From Porcipelethomonas sp964621265 (GTDB lineage: Bacteria > Bacillota > Clostridia > Oscillospirales > Ruminococcaceae), in contig CAZULQ010000003.1 of NCBI GenBank assembly GCA_964621265.1, positions 1 through 64,000 of the forward strand: DNA of 64,000 bases, read 5' to 3'. The first letter of the stretch is position 1. Each line of letters starts with the position of its first letter. Under the pieces are notes generated by a model that saw nothing but the letters and a program-made list of their open reading frames with translations, made no database searches and was not told the origin of the DNA. Shown in pieces: positions 25,482 through 34,630 of this stretch. Both the position numbers and the translations under genes were made by a program.

Positions 25482-26621
25482 TTATGTTTGTTCCTGCGAA
25501 TGCTCCGGTCTTTGTCCAAGAGCTTGCTGTTTTTGCTGTATCATCTTTCGCAGCTTGCTGTCAATCATTTTTCTGCCCGATTGGAACTTGTGATGATAAT
25601 CACTTTCAATACATCTGCTGAGATTTACAAGCAAACTGAAAACAGTATTTCCAATTACGGTTTGCATTTGAGTTTGCTCTGCATTAGGAAAATCCATTTC
25701 CATAACAGTCTGTATTATCATGTTTTTCACAGACCTGAATTCCTGGTTATCAATAAGTAACGGAAATTTAATCTTTGCAGAGGAATATATGTCATGCTTT
25801 TGCTGTTCCATCTCACACCATAGGTCATACATATTCCTTATCTGCTCATCACTTGCAAGCCTCATAAAAATTTCATCGACAGTTTTCTTGGTATCGGATT
25901 TGAGATATCCATATACTTTTTTACCTTTCGATTCTGAAAGCTGAGTGTACAGCATAGCAACAAGATTAATAAGTTCGTCATCAATATTATTCATCGAAAT
26001 ATTTTCAGCAAGCCTTTTCATAAGCTCTGCCGATTCCTTTTTCAGAAGATTACGCAAGTCAGTTTGCTGTTCGTAGAGGTGATGAAGTTCGTCAGAGTAA
26101 ATATCATTTGCAAAACCGCTTCGTATTTTTTCAATCCCATAATTTGTGAGGAAACCCTCACGCTCGTTTTCGGAGTACACAATAATGTGAACATGAGGAT
26201 TTGTTTCCTTGTCGTGAAAGGCGGCATACCATTTCAGATTTTTTATATCAATCTTCGACTGCTTTGCAATATTCGGAATCTGTCTTTTCACAAGTTCACA
26301 CCACGCTGTAAGGTTGTCATAACCCATAGCCTGTGCATCATCCCTGCGTAAGGAAACAACATGGGTCCAAACATTTCCTTTGTGGTTTGCGACAGCTTTA
26401 GCAATCCTTTCAAGAACAATTGGTTCGTCTGTCTGTGAAAACAAACCATGGGTATTAAATTTCACAGCACCCGGACGGTTCGCAAGGTATCCAACATAAT
26501 TTTCTCTTTCGGAAACTGTATGCACCGCGCCCTCACGGGTTGCAATATACTTCACATAGTTTCCAAGTTTCTTTTTGGAACTGCTTTTTAAGTAGCGGCT
26601 CGTCACAATAATTTTCGGCAT
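25482..26621 (-). CDS. MobP-type relaxase
   Basis: 379 residues. N-terminal relaxase domain with an early conserved tyrosine region (NYVKYIATREG, Y24 or Y27 candidates) and the metal-binding H-x-H motif in HDKETNPHVHIIVY near residue 145. This resembles the MobP3 group common in clostridial ICEs. The C-terminal half is helical with no primase or helicase domain. It would nick oriT and lead the DNA strand into the type IV channel. It is encoded 3 bases after the accessory gene at 26625-27029 and next to the likely oriT. Confidence 0.88.
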   Translation of the reverse strand: MPKIIVTSRYLKSSSKKKLGNYVKYIATREGAVHTVSERENYVGYLANRPGAVKFNTHGLFSQTDEPIVLERIAKAVANHKGNVWTHVVSLRRDDAQAMGYDNLTAWCELVKRQIPNIAKQSKIDIKNLKWYAAFHDKETNPHVHIIVYSENEREGFLTNYGIEKIRSGFANDIYSDELHHLYEQQTDLRNLLKKESAELMKRLAENISMNNIDDELINLVAMLYTQLSESKGKKVYGYLKSDTKKTVDEIFMRLASDEQIRNMYDLWCEMEQQKHDIYSSAKIKFPLLIDNQEFRSVKNMIIQTVMEMDFPNAEQTQMQTVIGNTVFSLLVNLSRCIESDYHHKFQSGRKMIDSKLRKMIQQKQQALGQRPEHSQEQT

Positions 26622-26624
26622 ACA

Positions 26625-27029
26625 CTACTCCTTTTGATACTCAGTGGCATTTTCATAACTGATTATACCGTTTATTTTTCTGACCTCGTTCACACACATA
26701 ATGTGAAGATTTTTAAGTGTTTCGTCATCGACTTCATTTACAGCCGCCGTCATATGCGACAACTTTCCAAGCTCAACCGCAACCTTAAAAATCAAACGGG
26801 AGAGTCTTTGCTCAGTACCCTTAATCGTAGACTTCACAGTTTCTGTTATCAGCGGAGAAATATAGTCCACGCTTTTTTCTTCATCAAGATAACCTACATA
26901 AAATTTTATTGACTTTTCAATAAATTCACTCTGCGACCTGCAGTTGTCCCCCTTGTAATGTGTTTCCACATCCTTCATCGTCTGCGGATATGCCCACAGT
27001 GCAAACTTTACTTTATTCTGAAAACTCAT
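26625..27029 (-). CDS. Relaxosome accessory (MobC-like) protein
   Basis: 134 residues. The N-terminal CRSQSEFIEKSIKFYVGYLDE segment resembles a ribbon-helix-helix, followed by helices, as in MobC-type proteins that open DNA at oriT. It lies between the relaxase gene (3 bases downstream) and a repeat-rich non-coding stretch, the usual place for such a protein. Sequence alone does not prove the family. Confidence 0.6.
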   Translation of the reverse strand: MSFQNKVKFALWAYPQTMKDVETHYKGDNCRSQSEFIEKSIKFYVGYLDEEKSVDYISPLITETVKSTIKGTEQRLSRLIFKVAVELGKLSHMTAAVNEVDDETLKNLHIMCVNEVRKINGIISYENATEYQKE

Positions 27030-27404
27030 GCTATCAACTCCTGTCTTAACGCCGTAGCTACGGCATGTTATCTGTTACAACCCCGAAAAATCCAAAAAGC
27101 TATTTTTACAACCCCTTTAGCATAAAATTCACAAGGCTCGTAAGAATGCGGTCGGCTTTGCCGTCCGCTGTTAGTGTATCGGGGATACAACCCCGATACT
27201 TTAACTAGCAACCGAGTGGCCTCGGAGGACATTTTCGCTCTTTTAGTATTTTGAGAGACGGTATATAAGGCACGACCATTTAATATAATCCGAATTGCAC
27301 CTCAAATTCCGCCCCAAATTCGCCTTTATAACTTCAAAGGTAAACTTACCCCACTGTCCCTTCAAAAACGCCACACAAGGGCACACGTTTTGAATAAAGG
27401 CGGT
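27030..27404. other. Candidate origin of transfer (oriT) region
   Basis: 375 bases without a gene but with dense symmetry: a perfect 14-base palindrome GCCGTAGCTACGGC at 27051-27064, a 9-bp inverted repeat GTATCGGGG/CCCCGATAC at 27176-27199, and CCGAG/CTCGG at about 27213-27226. Location directly upstream of the accessory protein and relaxase genes is typical of oriT. The nick site cannot be placed. Confidence 0.5.
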
Positions 27405-27641
27405 TTACTGCTTAATGTTATTTTCTGACTGTACAGCAATTTCATTTTTCACTTTCTTTGGCGGCTTTTTGATTGCACTCATTTCAATAAAATCTCTGAC
27501 ATTCTGCGGAACGGTTTTCGTATAAAGCTGTTCCGCAAACCTTTCAAGCTCGTCTGACAGCTTCATATTTTTCTGTCCGAGATACATTTCAAGCGCTGTC
27601 AGCTTTTCTGATTCAACGCATATTGTAACTGATTTTTTCAT
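27405..27641 (-). CDS. Small conserved ICE protein (DUF6103-like)
   Basis: 78 residues, basic, no membrane segment. The opening KKSVTICVESEKLTALEMYL and the middle L-E-R-F-A-E-Q-L-Y-T-K-T-V-P-Q-N-V-R-D-F-I-E resemble small ICE proteins annotated as DUF6103, with a possible ribbon-helix-helix character in the first 40 residues. It sits 5 bases after the NlpC/P60 hydrolase gene and borders the oriT region. Function unknown. Confidence 0.65.
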   Translation of the reverse strand: MKKSVTICVESEKLTALEMYLGQKNMKLSDELERFAEQLYTKTVPQNVRDFIEMSAIKKPPKKVKNEIAVQSENNIKQ

Positions 27642-27646
27642 TCGTT

Positions 27647-29116
27647 TTACTCCTTTTCTTCAACATAAGATATATACGGAACCTGAAGCCAGTGAGTCCA
27701 CTCACGCCCTGCAAGCTTGGTTCTTGTAACGCCTCTGAGCGTGTTCATCGCCTCAACAACTTCTCCGTTTCCAATGTAAATACCGATGTGTCCATCACTC
27801 CATACGGCAAGTCCGGGCACTTCAGGAATGGTATTAATCGTGCCTTTAATGACTCCCGCTTCGAACATTCCGTTTGCTGTAACGTCCTTCATACCATTTG
27901 AACCAACGATTATTTTATCAGACTCTGCGTCATACCAACCATAGCCTTTAATGAGTCCTACGCAATCAGCGGTGCGCTTTCCGAGCCAGTTTTCATGGAT
28001 AAAATCCATGTAGCTTGTAACCTCACCACCGAACACGGACGCTCTGTCCTGCAATAATTCTTCTGTCAGAACATTTCCGTATGTGCCATAAACATAACCC
28101 CAGCCGTTGTTGTGAGCCTGTATAGCCCATTGCACAAGACCGAGGTTGTTCTTAATATTTTCATCGTATTCTTCAAATATAATTTCCGTACCATGATAAA
28201 TTTCTTCAAGCTTACTCCATGAATTCCAAGCGCCATTACTGACCTTATCCTTGGTAACATATCCGCATTGCTTTGAAGCAAAAATCACTTCACCTTTACC
28301 AATGTACACTCCATAGTTTTCTCCGTCGGACAAAATAACACCTGCTTCATCTGGCATTGTATCAAGTCTGCCTTTGGAATTAAAATTGAGATTGCTCGGC
28401 TCGGAATTAAATACTTTTTGTTCTATATCATATCTTAGATAACCGAGTATCAGACCTGCGCTGTCGGCACACCTTATGCTGCTTTCTTCATCACGCTCCC
28501 CAACAGCATTTTCCTTGTAGCCCCAGCCTGAAATATATGCATTCTCTGCCCATGCGGCAAGGTCTGCACCGTTCTTGGTTTCGGGAGTTTCAAACATATA
28601 CTGATTTATGGTTGCGTTCATCACAAAGGTGTATGTCCTCATGAATTCAGCGTAGTCAATATCCAGTCTGTAAGCATAATTCAGAACATTTATGAGGCTT
28701 TCATCATCAGGTGAAGCCGCAAACAACTTGGCATAAAATTCAGCATCAAAGTCCTGAATATTTTCAAAATGAGACAGGTATATGAGCTGTGCTTTTATGG
28801 TCTGAGAACGCACATTTTCAGCTGTCATTGCGTTTTCAATATCCTGTCCCTGTGCTTGCAAATTCATAAGCTCTGCCTGCTGACTGCTGTCAAGACTTGA
28901 AAGATACGCCGCCTCATTGAACATACTTTTATCAATTTCGGGAAGTTCAGAGCTCCTGTCTTGAAGTGCCATAGTAACAATCGCAGGCAGACACATTAGT
29001 CCAAGCAATCCTGCAATTATACTTCCTATCGCAACAAACACGCCGCCTCTTGTCTTGCTGCTGCTCAATAGATAAACAATTATCTTCTTTGTCGCCGCTA
29101 TAATTGCTGCTGACAT
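27647..29116 (-). CDS. Membrane-anchored NlpC/P60-type cell-wall hydrolase of the transfer apparatus
   Basis: 489 residues. One transmembrane segment at about 25-50, then a helical stalk, then two related NlpC/P60-like domains (about 185-300 and 330-480). The second has the expected catalytic Cys in RTADCVGLIKGY and a histidine in SDGHIGIYIGNG. The first keeps a cysteine (IRCADSAGLILGY) but has DGENYGVYIG where the histidine should be, so it is probably inactive and may bind the wall. This corresponds to the VirB1/Orf14-like hydrolases that open peptidoglycan for type IV secretion. Confidence 0.85.
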   Translation of the reverse strand: MSAAIIAATKKIIVYLLSSSKTRGGVFVAIGSIIAGLLGLMCLPAIVTMALQDRSSELPEIDKSMFNEAAYLSSLDSSQQAELMNLQAQGQDIENAMTAENVRSQTIKAQLIYLSHFENIQDFDAEFYAKLFAASPDDESLINVLNYAYRLDIDYAEFMRTYTFVMNATINQYMFETPETKNGADLAAWAENAYISGWGYKENAVGERDEESSIRCADSAGLILGYLRYDIEQKVFNSEPSNLNFNSKGRLDTMPDEAGVILSDGENYGVYIGKGEVIFASKQCGYVTKDKVSNGAWNSWSKLEEIYHGTEIIFEEYDENIKNNLGLVQWAIQAHNNGWGYVYGTYGNVLTEELLQDRASVFGGEVTSYMDFIHENWLGKRTADCVGLIKGYGWYDAESDKIIVGSNGMKDVTANGMFEAGVIKGTINTIPEVPGLAVWSDGHIGIYIGNGEVVEAMNTLRGVTRTKLAGREWTHWLQVPYISYVEEKE

Positions 29117-29150
29117 TCTTTATCACACACCTTTCTTATGGCAATAAAAA

Positions 29151-29170
29151 AGAGCCGCATTTGCGACTCT
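29151..29170 (-). terminator. Terminator after the HipA-like kinase gene
   Basis: AGAGTCGCA pairs with TGCGGCTCT (one G-T pair), with six T on the minus strand. It separates the kinase cassette from the hydrolase gene downstream and supports its being an independent insertion in the transfer operon. Confidence 0.75.
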
Positions 29171-29190
29171 GATTTTATATATTCTGTTTA

Positions 29191-30171
29191 TTATTGCATT
29201 TTCATTCCAAGATCTTCTTCATAATCTACATCTTCAGATAATTTTTCAACCTGACTATGTCTTAATTCCAACGTGTGTTCGTATGCCGGCACAATAATTT
29301 TTTCATATCGTGAATCTATATATTCTGTATAGAATTCTTTCTGCAATTCAGAAAGATACGAAATAGAATTAATAAATTCCTTTATATGCCTCATATCAAT
29401 ACGAGGTGCAATTCGCATAATTGCTTTGTAACAATCTTCAATATCACAATGCGTTAAAAAATCATAATAATTTATCTTTTTTCCGTTGTATTTAATAGCA
29501 GATGTAGGGAAATTAAATATTCTCGCATTCATTTTTTCATTATCATCAAGAATCTGTTTCATCATATTTTCGTCAGACTGTGGAAGCAAACAGCTCCCAC
29601 AGTCAAATACAGGAGCTATATCAAAGTTTTCTGTATGATTATCATACAAAAATCCCCAATTACCATTATGCCTGTCAAAATTCCCAAGGAAAGCATCAAT
29701 AACAAAAACATCCCAGAAATAATTCACAAGTTCTTTTGGTTCTACAAACTGCTGTTTCTCTATAGTTTCCAGTATATCTGAGAGTTCAGTACCATTTCCA
29801 TTATGTTCAGAATCTATAATAGTATTTTTTATTGAACAAAAATCGTAAAGAACCCTTCCATCAACCGTAAAATCCTTACATGCACATACAAGTTTTTCCT
29901 TACCATTAATTGTAAAAGTGCCGAGTATTGTTTTCTGTGCCTTAACTCCAAGCAAATTATATATATGGCATGCGATATGCTCACTTATACAGCTGTTTGT
30001 ATACGAAAGCTCCGTAGGTTTGTTTTTTCCGGATGGTGGAAATTTCAGCATATATTGTTCACCATCATATTCTATTGCAATCTTCTTGCCATTCGCTCCA
30101 TTATATGCCTTGCTTATTATTCTTTTACACTTGGTAAAATCTATTTTTTCTGACAACGTTTTCACCTCCAT
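29191..30171 (-). CDS. HipA/CtkA-like protein kinase
   Basis: 326 residues. The N-terminal part (ISKAYNGANGKKIAIEYDGEQYMLKFPPSG) has the lysine-bearing strand of the HipA-like kinase fold. The catalytic loop NFDRHNGNWGFL near 170 and the metal-binding DFG-like IAPVFDCGSCL near 190 are clear. These kinases phosphorylate serine or threonine on translation factors or other proteins; CtkA is the short single-chain relative. It overlaps the small gene upstream by 10 bases. The acidic tail ends E-D-L-G-M-K-M-Q, similar to other ICE tails. It could be a toxin of a two-gene module; the target is unknown. Confidence 0.82.
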   Translation of the reverse strand: MEVKTLSEKIDFTKCKRIISKAYNGANGKKIAIEYDGEQYMLKFPPSGKNKPTELSYTNSCISEHIACHIYNLLGVKAQKTILGTFTINGKEKLVCACKDFTVDGRVLYDFCSIKNTIIDSEHNGNGTELSDILETIEKQQFVEPKELVNYFWDVFVIDAFLGNFDRHNGNWGFLYDNHTENFDIAPVFDCGSCLLPQSDENMMKQILDDNEKMNARIFNFPTSAIKYNGKKINYYDFLTHCDIEDCYKAIMRIAPRIDMRHIKEFINSISYLSELQKEFYTEYIDSRYEKIIVPAYEHTLELRHSQVEKLSEDVDYEEDLGMKMQ

Positions 30172-30395
30172 AAAAATTTCTGTCGAAGATAATCTGCATG
30201 TTCAGCTGTAATAGCCTCATCATTAATTTCAGCAATATTTATGCTGCCATACAGTTCGCCCCAGAGACAGTCAATTATGTCCGAGCCGTTCTCAAGTGCA
30301 TCCTTGTACGCATCAAGGTCGTTCTGAAGATACTGAGGCAGACCGTGTTCGTATGACGCTTCCCGTTCCTTCTGAAGCTTTTCCATATCAGCCAT
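30162..30395 (-). CDS. Small partner protein of the HipA-like kinase
   Basis: 77 residues, acidic, helical, starting at ATG 30395 behind AAAGGTG. The end overlaps the kinase start by 10 bases. There is no helix-turn-helix as in HipB, so if it is an antitoxin it would act on the protein rather than DNA. No family recognised. Confidence 0.6.
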   Translation of the reverse strand: MADMEKLQKEREASYEHGLPQYLQNDLDAYKDALENGSDIIDCLWGELYGSINIAEINDEAITAEHADYLRQKFLWR

Positions 30396-30452
30396 TTTTA
30401 TCACCTTTCTGAATGCAGATATATTTTAAACCTTTTTGTAATGACATCAATG

Positions 30453-30950
30453 TCATCTTATTTTGTATCCCTCATCCAACAGTTCTTTTATAGATTCACT
30501 ACAATAGAAAGTACTGTTTTTTCCTGCATCAAATCTTTTATGATTAGGTAAGATTTTTTTGATTTTTTTCTTTACATCATAATAAAACAAATCAATATCC
30601 TTACATTTTTCCACTAAGTTTTCATCTTCATCAAAATACTTATTTTGATACCAAATGCGTCCCGGACTAATCTCCTTTGAATTATTCCGAACTATAGTTC
30701 GCCTAAACTCAATAATTGGTAGGTAATGAATATATACTGAGAGTGACTTATCTTTAAGCTTACCCCATTCTTCCTTGTAAAGGAATAACTGAAACCATCC
30801 TATATCAGAAAAAGCAGGCGGCAAATGAGTTATTTCAATTGATTGAGAACTTTTACCTTCATAAAGTATTTTGACATTTAACTGCTGCAGAAATTCTTTG
30901 AGAGTTTCTTCATCTTTTTCAGCCATAAAAAATTCAAATTGCTTTCCCAT
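30453..30950 (-). CDS. Hypothetical protein, cargo gene upstream of the kinase pair
   Basis: About 165 residues, soluble, Lys/Glu- and aromatic-rich, no signal or membrane segment. ATG 30950 is chosen over a GTG at 30971 because AGGTG lies just upstream. It lies between virB4 (stop at 31042) and the kinase pair and may be transcribed with them. I recognise no domain; its size, composition and location fit an immunity- or defence-type cargo gene, but nothing proves it. Confidence 0.55.
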   Translation of the reverse strand: MGKQFEFFMAEKDEETLKEFLQQLNVKILYEGKSSQSIEITHLPPAFSDIGWFQLFLYKEEWGKLKDKSLSVYIHYLPIIEFRRTIVRNNSKEISPGRIWYQNKYFDEDENLVEKCKDIDLFYYDVKKKIKKILPNHKRFDAGKNSTFYCSESIKELLDEGYKIR

Positions 30951-31041
30951 TTTATCACCTACTACTACCATATTCTAATCATCAAAATACTACATTATCA
31001 ACTATATACATTCTATCACATCCACCCTCATAAATCAAGCT

Positions 31042-32859
31042 TTATCTTCCTCCCGCCGCACCAAACAGCTTCGCCTTATGTTCAGGTGCATGAACCTGAA
31101 GCAGATAGCGCTCATTACCACAGCGGTACAGACAGGTGCCTCTTTCGGGGTACTTTATGTGCGTGTATTCAGATTCCTCAAGCTGTAAGGTGTCGATAAA
31201 ATCTGTCGGAGATATGTTTCCCGGATTAAACAGAAAATGATGCGTCGGAATTGAAAACAGCGGCTTTGTAAATTCCTTTATTTCGGGCAGGAGGAAGTCC
31301 TCAATATTTTGTGACGATAATATAAATGAGGATTCCTTTTTACGCACACGCTTCATTCCGTTTCGGATATACTCGATTGCGGTCATATTTGTAAGGAACA
31401 AATAAAGCTCATCGACTGCCGCAACAGTATTTCCTTTGCCAAGAAGCTGATTGCTCATGTAGCTTAAAATGTTAAACAGGAGCGTATCCTTAAGCCGCTT
31501 GTTTGTGTCCATAAGTCCATTTACACCAAAGCATATAAGCTCGCTGTCGCGGATATTGGTATGACCATTAAAATATTTCGACTCCGCACCCTTGCACATA
31601 CTGTGCAGACCAAGACAGATGTTCTGCAGATTTTCTTCTGTATACAGGTTCTTCTTTTCATGGTCAAACAGCATATATTCCTTTTCAATAAGGTCATATA
31701 AATCCTGCATTGTCGGGTAATCGGTGGCTTTAAGCTTATCAAAATCTGTTGCGTCCTCAATTTCAAATCGTGCATAAAGCTTTATGAGCATAAGCTCGAT
31801 TGTATCAATTTCAGCGTCGGTGAAGTCCTTGTATGCTCTGAAAAAATCCTTGAGGTACGAAATGTGTTGACTCAGCATAGATTTCTTTTTTGTTCTGTAT
31901 TCAGCATCTTCTTTTTCACCCAAACGGCGTATTTCAAGGGGATTTATCATATATTCTCCGCCCATCATGTCGATGTACGTTCCGCCTAAGCTGTTGCACA
32001 AGTCAACATATTCATGCTCCGGATCTAAAATTAACACACTTTTTCCTGCTTCTCTGTGATTGCACAGGAGGAGCTTCATAAGATAGGATTTGCCCTGACC
32101 GCTGTTTCCGAGTATAAGGATGTTGCTGTTTGTCTTGTCCTCAGTACGCTTATCAAAATCCACAAGAACATTTGAACCGTACTTGTCACGACCAAGATAA
32201 AATCCGTTTTCATCAGTCTTGCCACTGTAATTTAAAGGATAAAGATTTGCAACAGAGCTTGCAGGCAGCACACGTTCAAACTGACTTCCGAACATATTGT
32301 TTCCTGTCGGAAGGACAGACAAAAATCCCTCTTTCTGACGAAGCAGAAGCCTGTCAACGCTTATTTTGGAACGAGTAAGCTCCATCTGTATGTCGGCTTG
32401 CAATTCTTTCAGTTTGTCTTCAGATGCTGCTTTCAGTTCAATAAAAACAGCTGTGTGCAAAAGGTTTTCCTTGTTGCGCCTGAGTTCACTAAGAAGTTCC
32501 GCCACATCATTAATATTATCCTGTGCCTTTATGCTTTCGTTTACATCATTGGTGGTAGTCATCATGTGATTTTTTCTCATCGCCTGCTGAACAATCTTTC
32601 TCTGCTCCATGCTTGTAACAAGGCGGTTATATATTCTGAGCGTAACACTGTTTCTGTCGGCAAGGTGTGCAAGAATAGCAGTTTCTTCAGTGCTTGGCGG
32701 GTATTCCGTTATAACCCAGCAGCATTTGTAATAATTACCACAGATGTAATGGTCGGTGTAAAAGCGTATTACACCCGGCACAATTCGGTCAAAATAGCTC
32801 TTTGTTTCTATTGCTTCAAGCTGCTCCGCTGACAGTTCTTTTTTCTTTCTCTTAAACAT
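31042..32859 (-). CDS. VirB4/TraE-type conjugation ATPase
   Basis: 605 residues. Walker A GNSGQGKSYL near residue 250 and Walker B VAAVDELYLF near 485, with the N-terminal VirB4 region before and a conserved SSQNIEDFL motif after. It powers assembly and substrate transfer by the type IV secretion channel from the cytoplasmic face of the membrane. The start overlaps the preceding gene by 8 bases; the block virB6-virB3-small protein-virB4 is in standard order for Gram-positive ICEs. Confidence 0.93.
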   Translation of the reverse strand: MFKRKKKELSAEQLEAIETKSYFDRIVPGVIRFYTDHYICGNYYKCCWVITEYPPSTEETAILAHLADRNSVTLRIYNRLVTSMEQRKIVQQAMRKNHMMTTTNDVNESIKAQDNINDVAELLSELRRNKENLLHTAVFIELKAASEDKLKELQADIQMELTRSKISVDRLLLRQKEGFLSVLPTGNNMFGSQFERVLPASSVANLYPLNYSGKTDENGFYLGRDKYGSNVLVDFDKRTEDKTNSNILILGNSGQGKSYLMKLLLCNHREAGKSVLILDPEHEYVDLCNSLGGTYIDMMGGEYMINPLEIRRLGEKEDAEYRTKKKSMLSQHISYLKDFFRAYKDFTDAEIDTIELMLIKLYARFEIEDATDFDKLKATDYPTMQDLYDLIEKEYMLFDHEKKNLYTEENLQNICLGLHSMCKGAESKYFNGHTNIRDSELICFGVNGLMDTNKRLKDTLLFNILSYMSNQLLGKGNTVAAVDELYLFLTNMTAIEYIRNGMKRVRKKESSFILSSQNIEDFLLPEIKEFTKPLFSIPTHHFLFNPGNISPTDFIDTLQLEESEYTHIKYPERGTCLYRCGNERYLLQVHAPEHKAKLFGAAGGR

Positions 32860-33430
32860 TTTTAGTTACCCCCAATTCAAAGTTTTCAGAACCTTCTATA
32901 TCGGATATTTCATCACCCGAAATGCTTGTTCCAAAGTACAGTGCAAGCATTCTCTTTATCTCAGGCTTATTCATTCTTCTGACAGAAAAGCCGTGTTCCG
33001 ATATCGCCTTGTCAACACGATTTATGATGCTGAAAATCTGTTCAGGCTTTTCTCTTTTAAACCTTATCGCAAACATAAACTGCCTTGCTGTTGACATTTC
33101 AATCTGGATTTCGTCAAGGAAATCCAGGTCAGCCTGTAACAGCTTTCTGACAGCCTCGTTCTTTTCTGCCTGCAAACGCTTTCGTATATACTCCTTGTTG
33201 CTGTCAAAGCATTCACAGGAGTCAAGCGCTACAATCTCCAGGTCGGGTACTGTGCATAAAAGCATCATCAGATGATGTATTTTGGCGTCAATATTAGCCG
33301 CAGACAGTACAGAAATATTTGTAGGCTCTACGCTGAAAAAAGCAATTTCTGATTTGTCGTTTTTAACACCGAAGTGTGTAAAGCATTCAAGACCGATAAG
33401 GCTTTGAACACTGTTTTTCTTCTTTGTCAT
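32852..33430 (-). CDS. Conserved transfer-region protein of unknown function
   Basis: 192 residues, soluble, with no signal or membrane segment. It occupies the slot between the VirB3/PrgI-like and VirB4 genes, overlapping virB4 by 8 bases and 4 bases after the VirB3-like gene, so it is part of the channel operon. Proteins at this position in other ICEs are described as TrsD-like or hypothetical. Its content of charged helices and an acidic C-terminus gives no further clue. Confidence 0.7.
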   Translation of the reverse strand: MTKKKNSVQSLIGLECFTHFGVKNDKSEIAFFSVEPTNISVLSAANIDAKIHHLMMLLCTVPDLEIVALDSCECFDSNKEYIRKRLQAEKNEAVRKLLQADLDFLDEIQIEMSTARQFMFAIRFKREKPEQIFSIINRVDKAISEHGFSVRRMNKPEIKRMLALYFGTSISGDEISDIEGSENFELGVTKNV

Positions 33431-33434
33431 ATTT

Positions 33435-33704
33435 TCAATCTCCTTTATACCAGAAATATTTTTGCTGTGAGGTTACAAAAAATTTCACAGCATTAAAAAG
33501 ATAATCCATAATTGCACTGTCATCAACCCTCAGACTTAAAAATCCGTAACAGGCTGTCAGCGCAATGGGAATTACATTCCACAGGTTTACAAGCACAATT
33601 ACCGACAGAATAATTCCGCTGCAGATGATTATGAAATCCCTCACACTCCAGAACCACAGTTTAACATTGGCTCTTAAGTTTTCAGGGTAGATATATGTTT
33701 TCAT
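33435..33704 (-). CDS. VirB3/PrgI-like membrane protein
   Basis: 89 residues with two adjacent hydrophobic segments (about 25-65) and the opening MKTYIYPENLRANVKLWFW, like PrgI-family proteins, the Gram-positive counterpart of VirB3. It overlaps the end of the VirB6-like gene by 4 bases. Membrane component of the transfer channel that works with VirB4. Confidence 0.8.
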   Translation of the reverse strand: MKTYIYPENLRANVKLWFWSVRDFIIICSGIILSVIVLVNLWNVIPIALTACYGFLSLRVDDSAIMDYLFNAVKFFVTSQQKYFWYKGD

Positions 33705-34630
33705 TTTCCGCCTCCTCTTATCATGTTAACAGCTTTTGTCCCCATTGAGACTGTGTGGCTGACAGACATCATATTGACTCTTACGCTTGTATCAAGTCCG
33801 AACATCTGAGCAATTCTCGGAATCTCATTCGCCGACAGGCATATCCCGACTGAAAGCAAAGGATACTGCGTAAAACTCAGCAGTCCAAGATACAGTATTG
33901 TTGTCTGCAAAAAGGCTGTAAGACATAGTGCAACAACCTGTTTACACCAGCTGTAAAAGCCGTCTGTATATCCTCTCGGAACACCAAAGAGATAGAGAGT
34001 TCCTACCGCTATCTGACACAGCATTATGCCGCCTCGCTTTATGTTTGAAAACACAACCTTTACTGTGCAGTAACCGAAAAGGATAATGAAAAACAGGCTG
34101 AATAGCGATACGTCAGACGCAAGCGCAAAGATAACCTCCATGCCAGATCCGACTACAGTGTCTGTTGTTGTCCCGATGAAGTTGCTCAGAAGCTCATAGG
34201 AGAATGTCCCCTGAAGTGTAACGCAGAAGGAATAAAGCCTTTGCGGCACAACCGTTACAAGGCCTGCCGCCATAAAGCCTTTCAAAACATTCAGACAGGT
34301 ATCCTTTATATTTGCCTGCCCCGATTCGTATGCTATTGCTGTGTCAAAGACAGCCACAATCATTCCGCACACAAACATCAGCCAACCAAAGCTGTGAAAC
34401 AATGATATGAACATCTTTACCCATGATATCGTGAATATATCCGAGGTCGATGAGTTTATGAACTCGAACAGATCTGCAATTGCGCCGTAGATAAGGTTAA
34501 ACAGCCATACAAACATGTTTTCCCATACCCAGTCGGTAAAATCTCCCGAATTGTCTCCGAATGTGCTGTCCCACACATCGGATATTCCGTCACTTATCCA
34601 GTCTACTGCATCACTTAGCCAATCGAACAT
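33701..34630 (-). CDS. VirB6-like polytopic channel protein
   Basis: 309 residues with an acidic, aromatic N-terminus (W-L-S-D-A-V-D-W-I-S-D repeats, amphipathic) and about six hydrophobic segments between 60 and 290. This is the pattern of VirB6/TrbL-type channel proteins in clostridial ICEs. It overlaps the helix-turn-helix gene by 16 bases and the VirB3-like gene by 4 bases, as expected for a compact transfer operon. Confidence 0.85.
   Translation of the reverse strand: MFDWLSDAVDWISDGISDVWDSTFGDNSGDFTDWVWENMFVWLFNLIYGAIADLFEFINSSTSDIFTISWVKMFISLFHSFGWLMFVCGMIVAVFDTAIAYESGQANIKDTCLNVLKGFMAAGLVTVVPQRLYSFCVTLQGTFSYELLSNFIGTTTDTVVGSGMEVIFALASDVSLFSLFFIILFGYCTVKVVFSNIKRGGIMLCQIAVGTLYLFGVPRGYTDGFYSWCKQVVALCLTAFLQTTILYLGLLSFTQYPLLSVGICLSANEIPRIAQMFGLDTSVRVNMMSVSHTVSMGTKAVNMIRGGGK

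Noticed and set aside
30453..30950. Assignment of the unknown cargo gene as an immunity protein
   Set aside because: No toxin gene is adjacent and no immunity family motif is visible; left as hypothetical.
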